A stretch of 44,787 nucleotides of DNA from Eubacterium sp. Lineage in GTDB: Bacteria; Bacillota; Clostridia; Acetivibrionales; DSM-1351. Made by a program: the position numbers and the translations under genes. This document shows, piece by piece, positions 1 through 7,941 of the stretch. The stretch spans positions 1 to 44,787 of the forward strand of contig JAQSXC010000030.1 in NCBI GenBank assembly GCA_029266335.1, written 5' to 3'. The notes beneath the pieces were generated by a model, which saw nothing but the letters and a program-made list of their open reading frames with translations, searched no databases and was not told the DNA's origin. Numbering within the stretch: position 1 is the first letter of the stretch; every line of letters starts with the position of its first letter.

Positions 1-93
1 GTGTCTACGCCATGGTATACATTCTATGCTTTAGTCATGATTAAAAGAAATTCCCCATTTAATACGGCAATTGTTTAATCATGCCTTTGTCAA

Positions 94-2208
94 TTATTTT
101 ACTTCTTCGGGACTATTTTCATCAGTCATAGCATCTTTTCTCGAGAGATTGATTCTTCCCTGTTTGTCTATTTCAGTTACCTTAACAAGAATTTCATCTC
201 CGATACTGACAACATCTTCAACCTTATCTACTCTCTTCTTATCAAGTTTTGATATATGAACAAGTCCGTCTTTTCCAGGTAAAATCTCAACGAATGCACC
301 AAAGGTTGTGATCCTTACAACTTTACCCATGTAAATCTCACCCGGCTCAATTTCCTTTGCAATTCCGTGTATTATTTTCAGAGCTTTCTGAGCTGCATCA
401 GCATCAGGAGTAAGAATATAAACTCTTCCGTCCTCTTCTATATCGATCTTTACACCGGTTTCAGCAATGATTTTATTTATCATTTTTCCACCAGGTCCTA
501 TAACATCCCTTATCTTTTCAGGATCGATATTAGTAGTTATTATCTTGGGTGCATAGGTGGAAAGCTCTTTTCTTGGTGCAGGGATTGCTTTCAGTATAAC
601 ATCATTTATAATCTGTATACGTCCCTTTTTGGTAAGTTCGAAAGCCTGACGGATAATTTCATAATTCAGACCGTCAACTTTGATATCCATCTGTATAGCA
701 GTGATACCTTCAGTTGTACCGGCAACCTTAAAGTCCATATCGCCGAAGAAATCTTCTATACCCTGGATATCCATAAAGGTAATGAAATTGTCAGGGTTTT
801 CTTCATCGATAACCAAACCGGCAGATATACCTGCAACAGGTGCCTTTATTGGAACACCGGCATCCATTAATGCCAAAGTACTTCCGCAAACACTTCCCTG
901 AGAAGTTGAACCGTTGGACATCAATACTTCAGAAACAAGTCTGAAAGCATAAGGGAATTCATTTTCAGAAGGAATTACAGGAACAAGTGATCTTTCTGCA
1001 AGAGCACCGTGACCTATTTCTCTTCTTCCTGGACCTCTTGAGGTCTTTGCTTCTCCAACACTGTAACCCGGGAAATTATAGTGGTGCATATATCTCTTGG
1101 TTTCTTCAGTATCTATACCATCCAGCATCTGAACATCACCCATTGCTCCAAGGGTAATGGTAGTCAACACCTGTGTCTGTCCTCTCTGGAAGAGACCTGA
1201 ACCGTGAGTTCTTGGAAGTAATCCCACTTCTGCAGACAGTGCTCTGATTTCATCAAGACGTCTTCCGTCAACACGCTTTCCTTCCTTTAAGATATACTCA
1301 CGTACAACCTTCTTTTCAAGTTTGTAAATAGCTTCATTTATCTTGGACTGCATTTCAGGGAACTGTTCAGCAAGGGCAGCCTGAGTTTCTTCAGTCAATT
1401 TTGTAACCTTTTCGTCTCTAACCTGCTTGTCTGTTGCAAGAACCGCTTCACGCATGGTTTCATAACCAAAAGCTTTAACTGCTGCAAACAAGTCTGCAGG
1501 TACCTCTGCTGATTGGTATGTGAATTTCGGCTTACCGATCTCTTTAACTATATCATTAATAAAGTCACAAATTTTCTTTATTTCTTCATGACCTTTCTTT
1601 ATTGCTTCAAGCATAATATCATCAGGAACAATATCTGCTCCCGCTTCAATCATTGTAATTTTTTCCTTGGTTCCTGCAAGAGTAACATACATCTTGCTCT
1701 TTGAGCGCTGCTCTTCATTCGGATTAATAATAACTTCGTTATCAATCAAGCCGAGTACAACACCACCGATAGGTCCGTTGAAAGGTATATCCGAAATGCT
1801 TATTGCAACAGACGCACCAATCATTGCCGCTATTTCAGGAGAGTTATCCTGTTCAACTGACATTACTGTATTTACTACAGCTACATCATTTCTAAGATCC
1901 TTTGGGAAAAGTGGCCTGATAGGTCTGTCTATAACTCTTGAAGTCAATATTGCCTTTTCGGATGGTTTACCTTCTCTTTTTATGAATCCGCCGGGTATTT
2001 TACCTACTGAATATAAACGTTCCTCGTAGTCAACACTGAGCGGAAAAAAATCTATTCCGTCCCTGGGTGATGCTGATGCCGTAGCTGAAGACATTATAAC
2101 GGTGTCTCCATATCTGATTAATGCTGCTCCGTTTGCCAGCTGAGCCAGCTTGCCTGTCTCAACAGTGAGTGTTCTGCCGGCGAGTTCCATGCTAAATGTT
2201 TTAAACAT
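94..2208 (-). CDS. pnp: Polyribonucleotide nucleotidyltransferase (PNPase)
   Basis: A 3'-5' phosphorolytic exoribonuclease that degrades mRNA and processes RNA 3' ends in the cytoplasm. The 704-residue product has the full family layout: two RNase PH domains (about 10-140 and 315-545) joined by a helical linker, a KH domain with the GPGG loop ([15 protein letters not shown], about 565) and a C-terminal S1 domain (about 625-695, [17 protein letters not shown]). The ATG at 2208 has AGGAGG on the minus strand (2215-2220) with six bases between. It lies 383 bases downstream of rpsO, the usual rpsO-pnp order. Length and domain order are normal, so the identification is secure. Confidence 0.98.
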   Translation of the reverse strand: MFKTFSMELAGRTLTVETGKLAQLANGAALIRYGDTVIMSSATASASPRDGIDFFPLSVDYEERLYSVGKIPGGFIKREGKPSEKAILTSRVIDRPIRPLFPKDLRNDVAVVNTVMSVEQDNSPEIAAMIGASVAISISDIPFNGPIGGVVLGLIDNEVIINPNEEQRSKSKMYVTLAGTKEKITMIEAGADIVPDDIMLEAIKKGHEEIKKICDFINDIVKEIGKPKFTYQSAEVPADLFAAVKAFGYETMREAVLATDKQVRDEKVTKLTEETQAALAEQFPEMQSKINEAIYKLEKKVVREYILKEGKRVDGRRLDEIRALSAEVGLLPRTHGSGLFQRGQTQVLTTITLGAMGDVQMLDGIDTEETKRYMHHYNFPGYSVGEAKTSRGPGRREIGHGALAERSLVPVIPSENEFPYAFRLVSEVLMSNGSTSQGSVCGSTLALMDAGVPIKAPVAGISAGLVIDEENPDNFITFMDIQGIEDFFGDMDFKVAGTTEGITAIQMDIKVDGLNYEIIRQAFELTKKGRIQIINDVILKAIPAPRKELSTYAPKIITTNIDPEKIRDVIGPGGKMINKIIAETGVKIDIEEDGRVYILTPDADAAQKALKIIHGIAKEIEPGEIYMGKVVRITTFGAFVEILPGKDGLVHISKLDKKRVDKVEDVVSIGDEILVKVTEIDKQGRINLSRKDAMTDENSPEEVK

Positions 2209-2550
2209 GTTAGTCCTCCTAAGTCTCTTTAATAGTTTTTCATATGCTATTTAAAACTATAGACTGTAGCATGTAGATTCTGCGTCAAATGTTTTTTTGG
2301 CGTACAATCTACCTTCTACCGTCCATAGCCATATGCAGATGTCAAGGTATGATTAAATAATACAACGGTTATTTAATCATATCTATTATTATTTCTACTT
2401 TTTTGTTTCTTATAACGCCTCAATTCCAAAGGAAATTTACCGAATCCAGGGAAATTTCCTTATATCAGTAACTTTTCAACGAGGCCAAGGTATTACTTAA
2501 AGTTTCCCACAAAATATATGTAAATTATACCACTAATTATGGAGCGAACT
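2209..2550 (-). other. rpsO-pnp spacer / pnp leader with two inverted repeats
   Basis: No gene is seen here. The spacer holds a 12-bp perfect inverted repeat with an 8-base loop (2349-2360 with 2369-2380, arm ATGATTAAATAA). It also holds a 10-bp repeat (2429-2438 with 2452-2461, AAGGAAATTT / AAATTTCCTT) nested inside a GCCTC/GAGGC pair (2417-2421 with 2481-2485). Neither is followed by a U-tract on the minus strand, so they look like leader or processing structures rather than terminators. In E. coli the pnp leader is a folded RNase III and autoregulation target; a similar role here is inference. Confidence 0.45.
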
Positions 2551-2581
2551 ATATAAAACAGGCAGGCGTTAGCCTGCCTGT
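2551..2581 (-). terminator. Rho-independent terminator after rpsO
   Basis: A perfect 10-bp stem (2558-2567 with 2572-2581, arm ACAGGCAGGC) with a 4-base loop. On the minus strand it is followed by TTTATAT and begins 11 bases after the rpsO stop codon. It should separate most rpsO transcripts from pnp, so pnp probably has its own promoter or depends on read-through. Confidence 0.8.
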
Positions 2582-2591
2582 CCTATAAAAA

Positions 2592-2855
2592 TTACTTTCT
2601 TAGACCAAGTTTCTCTACAATAGCACGATATCTTTCAATATCATTCTTTTGAAGATAGTTCAACAGACCCCTTCTAGCACCAACCATTTTCAGAAGACCT
2701 CTTCTTGAGTGGTGATCCTTTTTGTGAGTCTTTAAATGATCATTGAGGTGATTGATTCTTTGTGTAAGAATAGCAACCTGAACCTCTGGTGAACCTGTAT
2801 CGCCTTCATGAAGCTGATACTTAGTGATTATTTCCTGCTTAACTTCCTTAAACAT
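2592..2855 (-). CDS. rpsO: 30S ribosomal protein S15
   Basis: A primary 16S rRNA-binding protein of the small subunit. The 87-residue product matches S15 throughout ([35 protein letters not shown] and an [14 protein letters not shown] tail) and has the normal length. An upstream in-frame ATG at 2897 would add 14 residues foreign to the family. The ATG at 2855 is preceded by GGAGG (complement of 2865-2869), so 2855 is chosen. A terminator follows the stop immediately. Confidence 0.97.
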   Translation of the reverse strand: MFKEVKQEIITKYQLHEGDTGSPEVQVAILTQRINHLNDHLKTHKKDHHSRRGLLKMVGARRGLLNYLQKNDIERYRAIVEKLGLRK

Positions 2856-2963
2856 GTTTGAAAACCTCCAAATAATAAATAATTTAATAAACGCCATAAA
2901 CCAGGTAAATGGACGGAGAACCCATGAACATAGTTAATGGTTAAATTAATTTGTACCTCTGGT

Positions 2964-2992
2964 ATTTTAGCATATTTCATAATTATTTACAA
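2964..2992 (-). promoter_or_regulatory. Probable rpsO promoter
   Basis: On the minus strand TTGTAA (2987-2992) and TAAAAT (2964-2969) are 17 bases apart, and the -10 has an upstream TGC (extended -10). It lies about 110 bases before the rpsO start. The rest of the 373-base divergent spacer (2856-3228) is AT-rich. A TATAAT at 3187-3192 could serve moxR but lacks a good -35. Confidence 0.6.
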
Positions 2993-3228
2993 TAATTAAT
3001 TTAATCATGCTTTACGTCATCCCAGATTTATTATTGTCAATCTTAAATTACTTTTATGCTTGTGTTCAAATAAACAGAACATCATTATAACTATTTCTCT
3101 TTAAATTTATCCAATTATGATAAATGAATAATTTTTACTAGTATTATATGGATATTAATTATATGGAATTATTTGCATTAAAATAATATAATTAGAGCAT
3201 TATTTGTATTAACGAAGGAGATGATGCA

Positions 3229-4185
3229 ATGAATAATAACTCTGCTCTTTTAAGAAAAATTGCCGACAATGTCGAAAAAGTTATTGTTGGTAAAAGAAAT
3301 GCTATAGAACTGTCGCTGGTTGCACTTGTATGCAATGGACATGTACTCCTGGAGGACGTTCCGGGTGTTGGAAAAACCAGCTTGGTTTCAGCATTGGCAA
3401 AGTCAATTTCAGCTTCATTCAGACGAATTCAGTTTACTCCAGACATTCTCCCCTCCGATATAACAGGCTTCTCAATCTATAATCAAAAAACCTGCGAATT
3501 TGAATTCAGACCAGGAAGTGCAATGTGTCAGATATTATTGGCTGACGAAATCAACAGAACCTCCCCCAAGACCCAGTCAAGTCTTTTGGAAATAATGGAA
3601 GAAAACCAGGTTACCGTTGATGGTAAAACGTACAAGCTCCCCAAACCCTTCATGGTTTTGGCAACTCAGAACCCTATTGAGTACATAGGCACCTATCCTC
3701 TCCCTGAAGCCCAGATGGACCGTTTCTTTTTGAAAATATCTCTTGGCTACCCCCAGGCCGGTGAAGAAGTATATATCCTGTCCAGATTTCTTCAGGATAA
3801 TCCTTTGGAAACTCTTGAGCCTGTAGCTGAGAGTTCTGATATTATTAATATTCAAAACGAAGTCAAGCAGGTTTACATTGATAAAACCCTGAAAAATTAT
3901 GTTGTTGATATTGTCAACATGACAAGAAAAAATGATTACATAGCTCTCGGTTCCAGCCCCAGAGGCTCTCTGGCAGTATGCCGTGCGGCCCAGGCCTGGG
4001 CGTATTATAATGGAAGAGACTACGTGCTTCCTGAAGATATCAAGAAAATGCTTCTGCCTACACTCTCCCACCGTATTATTCTCAAACAGGAAGCTAAATT
4101 AAAGAAAATGTCTGCTTTGGACATCCTGACTGCAATTATAGACAAGGTTTATATACCTTTGGTAGATAACTATGAGAAAAAATAG
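3229..4185 (+). CDS. MoxR-family AAA+ ATPase
   Basis: A cytoplasmic AAA+ ATPase of the MoxR/RavA group, chaperone-like proteins that typically activate or assemble partners encoded beside them. Visible motifs are Walker A (LEDVPGVGKTS, residues 41-51), Walker B (LLADEINR, 103-110), the MoxR stretch TSPKTQSSLLEIMEE and the sensor region ATQNPIEYIGTYPLPEAQMDRFF. At 318 residues it has normal length. The ATG at 3229 follows AAGGAG (3215-3220). The next gene starts inside its last codons (14-base overlap), which indicates translational coupling with the DUF58 and transglutaminase partners. Confidence 0.93.
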   Translation: MNNNSALLRKIADNVEKVIVGKRNAIELSLVALVCNGHVLLEDVPGVGKTSLVSALAKSISASFRRIQFTPDILPSDITGFSIYNQKTCEFEFRPGSAMCQILLADEINRTSPKTQSSLLEIMEENQVTVDGKTYKLPKPFMVLATQNPIEYIGTYPLPEAQMDRFFLKISLGYPQAGEEVYILSRFLQDNPLETLEPVAESSDIINIQNEVKQVYIDKTLKNYVVDIVNMTRKNDYIALGSSPRGSLAVCRAAQAWAYYNGRDYVLPEDIKKMLLPTLSHRIILKQEAKLKKMSALDILTAIIDKVYIPLVDNYEKK

Positions 4186-5371
4186 GATAACATTTTTGTT
4201 TTTATTAATCCTGGCTGTTATTTTCAGGTATAATTTTGGTGGCTTTGCGCCATCTTTTTTCCTGAACACTCTATTGGCGCTCCTTATCTTCTCAATAAGC
4301 TACACACTTTATGTATATGTCCGTATTAAATTTGTTCAGGATATTGATAAAAGGGTAATTACAAAGGGTGAGACGGTAAAACTGGTTGTAAAACTCAGTA
4401 ATGAAGACATTATCATCTACCCTTTTATTCATGTGTCCTTTTTCGGCTCACATACCCTCTTTAATTCTGCCAGCTATTCTCAGAGTTTATCGATTACTCC
4501 ACTGTCAAAGAAAGAATTCGTTTTCGATATGGAATGCAGGTACAGAGGTCAGTATGAAGTTGGAATAAGTGATATTCAAATTGAAGACTTTCTCGGACTT
4601 ATCAGGCTTAACTACAGAATTCCCGAGACAAAAAAAATCATAGTATACCCCAAAATCGAACATTTGGGTAAATTTGATGTATTTACCACCAACAGTTTTG
4701 ATTCTCAGAATTCTTCCCAGGGAGCTGTTGAAGATGTCAACAATATTAAGGATATGAGAAGTTATCAATATGGTGACAGTTTCAGAAAAATACACTGGAA
4801 GCTGTCGGCAAGGAATAATAGCTGGATGATAAAGAATTATCAGTGTACTTCCGATGCAAATGTCAATATACTTATAGATCTGAAGGAAAACGATTATCTG
4901 AATGATATTACAATTGTATTGGAAGACAAACTTATTGAAGCAGCAGTTGCAGTACTGAATTATTATCTCAACAAAGGAATTTCCGTTAACTACATATATT
5001 ATGAAGATAAGATAGAAATTTTAAAAGCATCAAACCGGCATGAGTTCGAATTCATATATAAGACATTATCTACAATTTCCTTTAATCAAAAGGTTCCTTT
5101 GTCGGATATAGTATCTCTTCATTATGAAAGCAGCAGTAACACCAATGATATGATTATTATTACAAGCATTCTGGATGTTGATCTGTATAACGTGATTTAC
5201 AAAGCTCAGATGTCAAATCATTCAATTTGCTTGATTTATGTCTCACCTAAAACTCTGATTGATGAGAAATTTGATGTAGTTAATGAAATTCTGGATATTT
5301 TACCCGAAATTGGTGTCAGGGCTTATACCATCAATCCTGATGACGATATAAAAATGATACTTGGAGGTTAA
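4172..5371 (+). CDS. DUF58 domain membrane protein
   Basis: A membrane-anchored DUF58 protein of unknown biochemical role that nearly always accompanies MoxR ATPases. Two hydrophobic segments (about 5-24 and 32-52) open the 399-residue protein. A beta-rich region follows, then the DUF58 signature MRSYQYGDSFRKIHWKLSAR at about residue 190-210. The C-terminal part has a von Willebrand A-like pattern (NILIDLKEND). It overlaps moxR by 14 bases and ends 5 bases before the transglutaminase gene. The three proteins probably act together at the cell envelope, by analogy with other MoxR-DUF58-transglutaminase operons. Confidence 0.9.
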   Translation: MRKNRITFLFLLILAVIFRYNFGGFAPSFFLNTLLALLIFSISYTLYVYVRIKFVQDIDKRVITKGETVKLVVKLSNEDIIIYPFIHVSFFGSHTLFNSASYSQSLSITPLSKKEFVFDMECRYRGQYEVGISDIQIEDFLGLIRLNYRIPETKKIIVYPKIEHLGKFDVFTTNSFDSQNSSQGAVEDVNNIKDMRSYQYGDSFRKIHWKLSARNNSWMIKNYQCTSDANVNILIDLKENDYLNDITIVLEDKLIEAAVAVLNYYLNKGISVNYIYYEDKIEILKASNRHEFEFIYKTLSTISFNQKVPLSDIVSLHYESSSNTNDMIIITSILDVDLYNVIYKAQMSNHSICLIYVSPKTLIDEKFDVVNEILDILPEIGVRAYTINPDDDIKMILGG

Positions 5372-5376
5372 GGCAT

Positions 5377-7821
5377 ATGACACGAGATAATAAACTTGGC
5401 ATACTTGCAAATTTAATACTGGTTATGTTTATGTCCTCAAGTATCAGCCAGACTCTGTATACTTCATTTTTTATGACTGAAAAACCCAGCCTGGTTGTTT
5501 TTTTACTTGTAATTCCATTTACATTTTTGTTTTATTTTATGTTCCGGAATAAATTGTCTGCAATAATATCATTAATATTGATTTTTTCGGCTGCCATAGC
5601 CGGGCTTTCGATAATTATGTTCAAAACTGGTATTGAGGCTGTGGAATTTTGGTCCTTAAGGTATTTAAACTGGTTTATAGACATGAGCAACGGATATTTT
5701 GACACCTCACTACCTTCCTTTTCATACTTTACAATTATAGTGCTTGTTTTTGCAATAACCTTTTTGGTATATCTATTTACAATAAAAATTTACAACTTCT
5801 ATGTTATAACCGTTCTATTTTTTAGTCTTTTCTTCGCGCAGCTGCAGTTCAATCTCATGGGAGGCAACATTGCTTTTGTAATGTTTATTTTCTCTTTCCT
5901 TCTCTATTATTTTTTCTATATATTGGAAAGGAGAAGTAATAATAAATCCTACGATGTGGGTAACAGGCTAAAGTATCTGATACATATAATACCGGTTTGT
6001 GTCCTGGTGCTTGCAATCACTTTTTTGTTTCCGGTTCAACAGAACCGGGTTGCCATACCATGGCTGGATAAAAAAATTGATACAGCAATAGAAAACATCA
6101 TCAACCGTTTTTCAGGTGTAAATGTATCGGACTTTGATTACTTTTCATTCGGTGCCTCAGGCTTTGGTAACTCGGAAAGGCTGGGCGGAAATCTCAAACT
6201 CAACAAAACTCATGTAATGAATGTAATAACCGATCACTCGAACTTGTACCTGAGAGCTTCCACAAAACTTAAATATGATGGTCATCGCTGGTATGATGAC
6301 CAGAATCAATTCTCCTCACTTGGAATCGAAGCTGAATATAACCGTAAAATAAGCAATGATGCGTTACAAGTTTACACCAATATTCTGCAGCAAACCAGTC
6401 TGACACCTGATCAGCTTGATAAAAACGATTATTATGAAATTTCCAAAGCTCAGATTGAATTTGTTAATATGAAAACCAAATCCATATTTTTGCCTAATAA
6501 AACTTTCAATTTGACATTGAAATCACCCCAGGAGATCTTTAAAGATTCTGAACAGATGCTTTCAGCAAAAAATGTTCAAGAAAAAGGCTTCTCATATAAC
6601 ATAAATTACTTCAGTCTGATGCTCAATAATGACAAACTGATTGAATTATTGAGAAAAAGCAAGTCTCTTGAGGCATCAGGCCTGGTAGGAGATATGCCGG
6701 CGGCAAGCTCCGTTACACCTGTTGAGGTCAGAAGCCTTGACAGCATAGAGGCTTCTAAAATACCTGTTACTGAAAAAGCAGTATCCATAGAAGAGCTATA
6801 CAGCAAGTACACTCAATTACCCGAGACCATAACTCCGAGAGTCCGCCAGCTGGCTGAAGAACTGACAAGGGATAACCAGAATAAATATGATAAGGCTAAG
6901 GCTGTAGAAACTTATCTTTCCAGGAATTACCCATATAGTCTTACTCCCGGCAATCCTCCAAGGAGAAAGGATTTTGTGGACTATTTCCTTTTTGAAGGTA
7001 AAAAGGGCTACTGTACTTACTATGCTTCAGCTATGACTGTACTTCTCAGATGCGTTGACATCCCTGCCAGATACGTGGAAGGCTATATATTACCCCCTGA
7101 AAGCAAGGATGGTGTCTTCAAGGTTACCAACCAGCAGGCACATGCGTGGGTTGAAGTATACTTTGACGATTACGGCTGGATATCTTTTGAGCCTACCTCC
7201 CCTTTTGTTGCAAATCTGTATAATGACAGGACAATTTCGGCTACAGTAAGCAGTGATATGGCTGGCAGGGGATACGATGACTATATGGATATGATGAACA
7301 GGTATAGAAATCAGAATGCAAGTATCAGTTATGATGCAAGTGATATAGTTTCTACCGATACCGGAATTAAAAAGCCCATTTTGTATTTGATAATTATATC
7401 CTCTGTATTGGCTGTTATAATATTGATTATAGGTACTCTGGCATCAATTAATTATTTCAGATTTTATAATCTTCACAGGAAAATAAAAAAAGGAGCTCCA
7501 AATGCCGCAATACTGATGGCCTATAATTATATTTTGAAGGCATTAAAATATCAGGGTATCACAATAGCTCCCGGAGAAACACCTACTCAATTTGGAGAGA
7601 GGGTTGAAAAATTATTGGATATTAAAGGTTTCTCCTTCAATCAAACAAGCTTTACAAAAATCACCGAGTATTATGTGAAAGCACGTTACAGCCCTAAGCC
7701 TTTATCAGACCTTGAAAAGGATCAGATCAGGAAATTCATATTTGTATTATTGGAGCTTATAAATGAAAAAACCGGTAAAATCAGATTTGGCTTTGCACGC
7801 TACTTCCTGGGAAAGCTTTAG
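5377..7821 (+). CDS. Transglutaminase-like membrane protein (TgpA type, DUF4129 tail)
   Basis: An 814-residue membrane protein. The N-terminal third has several hydrophobic segments (about 10-215), followed by a large extracytoplasmic region. The transglutaminase-like core carries Cys546 (KGYCTYYASAMTVLLR) and His589 (QQAHAWVEVYFDDYGW). One further transmembrane helix lies at about 667-690 before a cytoplasmic DUF4129-like tail. Where many relatives have DPT after the core Trp, this protein has FEPT, so the third catalytic position appears to be Glu; I recall this variant in other clostridial members. GGAGG at 5363-5367 precedes the ATG. It is the last gene of the MoxR-DUF58 operon. Its substrate is unknown; cell-wall peptide hydrolysis or crosslinking is inference. 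Confidence 0.9.
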   Translation: MTRDNKLGILANLILVMFMSSSISQTLYTSFFMTEKPSLVVFLLVIPFTFLFYFMFRNKLSAIISLILIFSAAIAGLSIIMFKTGIEAVEFWSLRYLNWFIDMSNGYFDTSLPSFSYFTIIVLVFAITFLVYLFTIKIYNFYVITVLFFSLFFAQLQFNLMGGNIAFVMFIFSFLLYYFFYILERRSNNKSYDVGNRLKYLIHIIPVCVLVLAITFLFPVQQNRVAIPWLDKKIDTAIENIINRFSGVNVSDFDYFSFGASGFGNSERLGGNLKLNKTHVMNVITDHSNLYLRASTKLKYDGHRWYDDQNQFSSLGIEAEYNRKISNDALQVYTNILQQTSLTPDQLDKNDYYEISKAQIEFVNMKTKSIFLPNKTFNLTLKSPQEIFKDSEQMLSAKNVQEKGFSYNINYFSLMLNNDKLIELLRKSKSLEASGLVGDMPAASSVTPVEVRSLDSIEASKIPVTEKAVSIEELYSKYTQLPETITPRVRQLAEELTRDNQNKYDKAKAVETYLSRNYPYSLTPGNPPRRKDFVDYFLFEGKKGYCTYYASAMTVLLRCVDIPARYVEGYILPPESKDGVFKVTNQQAHAWVEVYFDDYGWISFEPTSPFVANLYNDRTISATVSSDMAGRGYDDYMDMMNRYRNQNASISYDASDIVSTDTGIKKPILYLIIISSVLAVIILIIGTLASINYFRFYNLHRKIKKGAPNAAILMAYNYILKALKYQGITIAPGETPTQFGERVEKLLDIKGFSFNQTSFTKITEYYVKARYSPKPLSDLEKDQIRKFIFVLLELINEKTGKIRFGFARYFLGKL

Positions 7822-7870
7822 TCCATAAGCTTTAGTCATAGAATATCAGGCAATGAGCCGTATATATTTT

Positions 7871-7916
7871 AAGAGCCATGAAACACTCTTTTGTCAGTGT
7901 TTCATGGCTCTTTTCC
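7871..7916 (+). terminator. Terminator between convergent genes
   Basis: A perfect 17-bp stem (7871-7887 with 7896-7912, arm AAGAGCCATGAAACACT) with an 8-base loop, followed on the plus strand by TT and then CC. It ends the transglutaminase operon and lies 26 bases from the stop of the convergent glycosidase gene, so it may act on both strands, although the minus-strand U-run is poor. Confidence 0.75.
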
Positions 7917-7941
7917 TAGGAGGATCAACTAATACAATTTA

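Noticed and set aside
5377-7821. Inactivated transglutaminase because FEPT replaces DPT
   Set aside because: Cys and His are intact, and Glu at this place is, as I recall, common in clostridial relatives, so loss of function is not supported.
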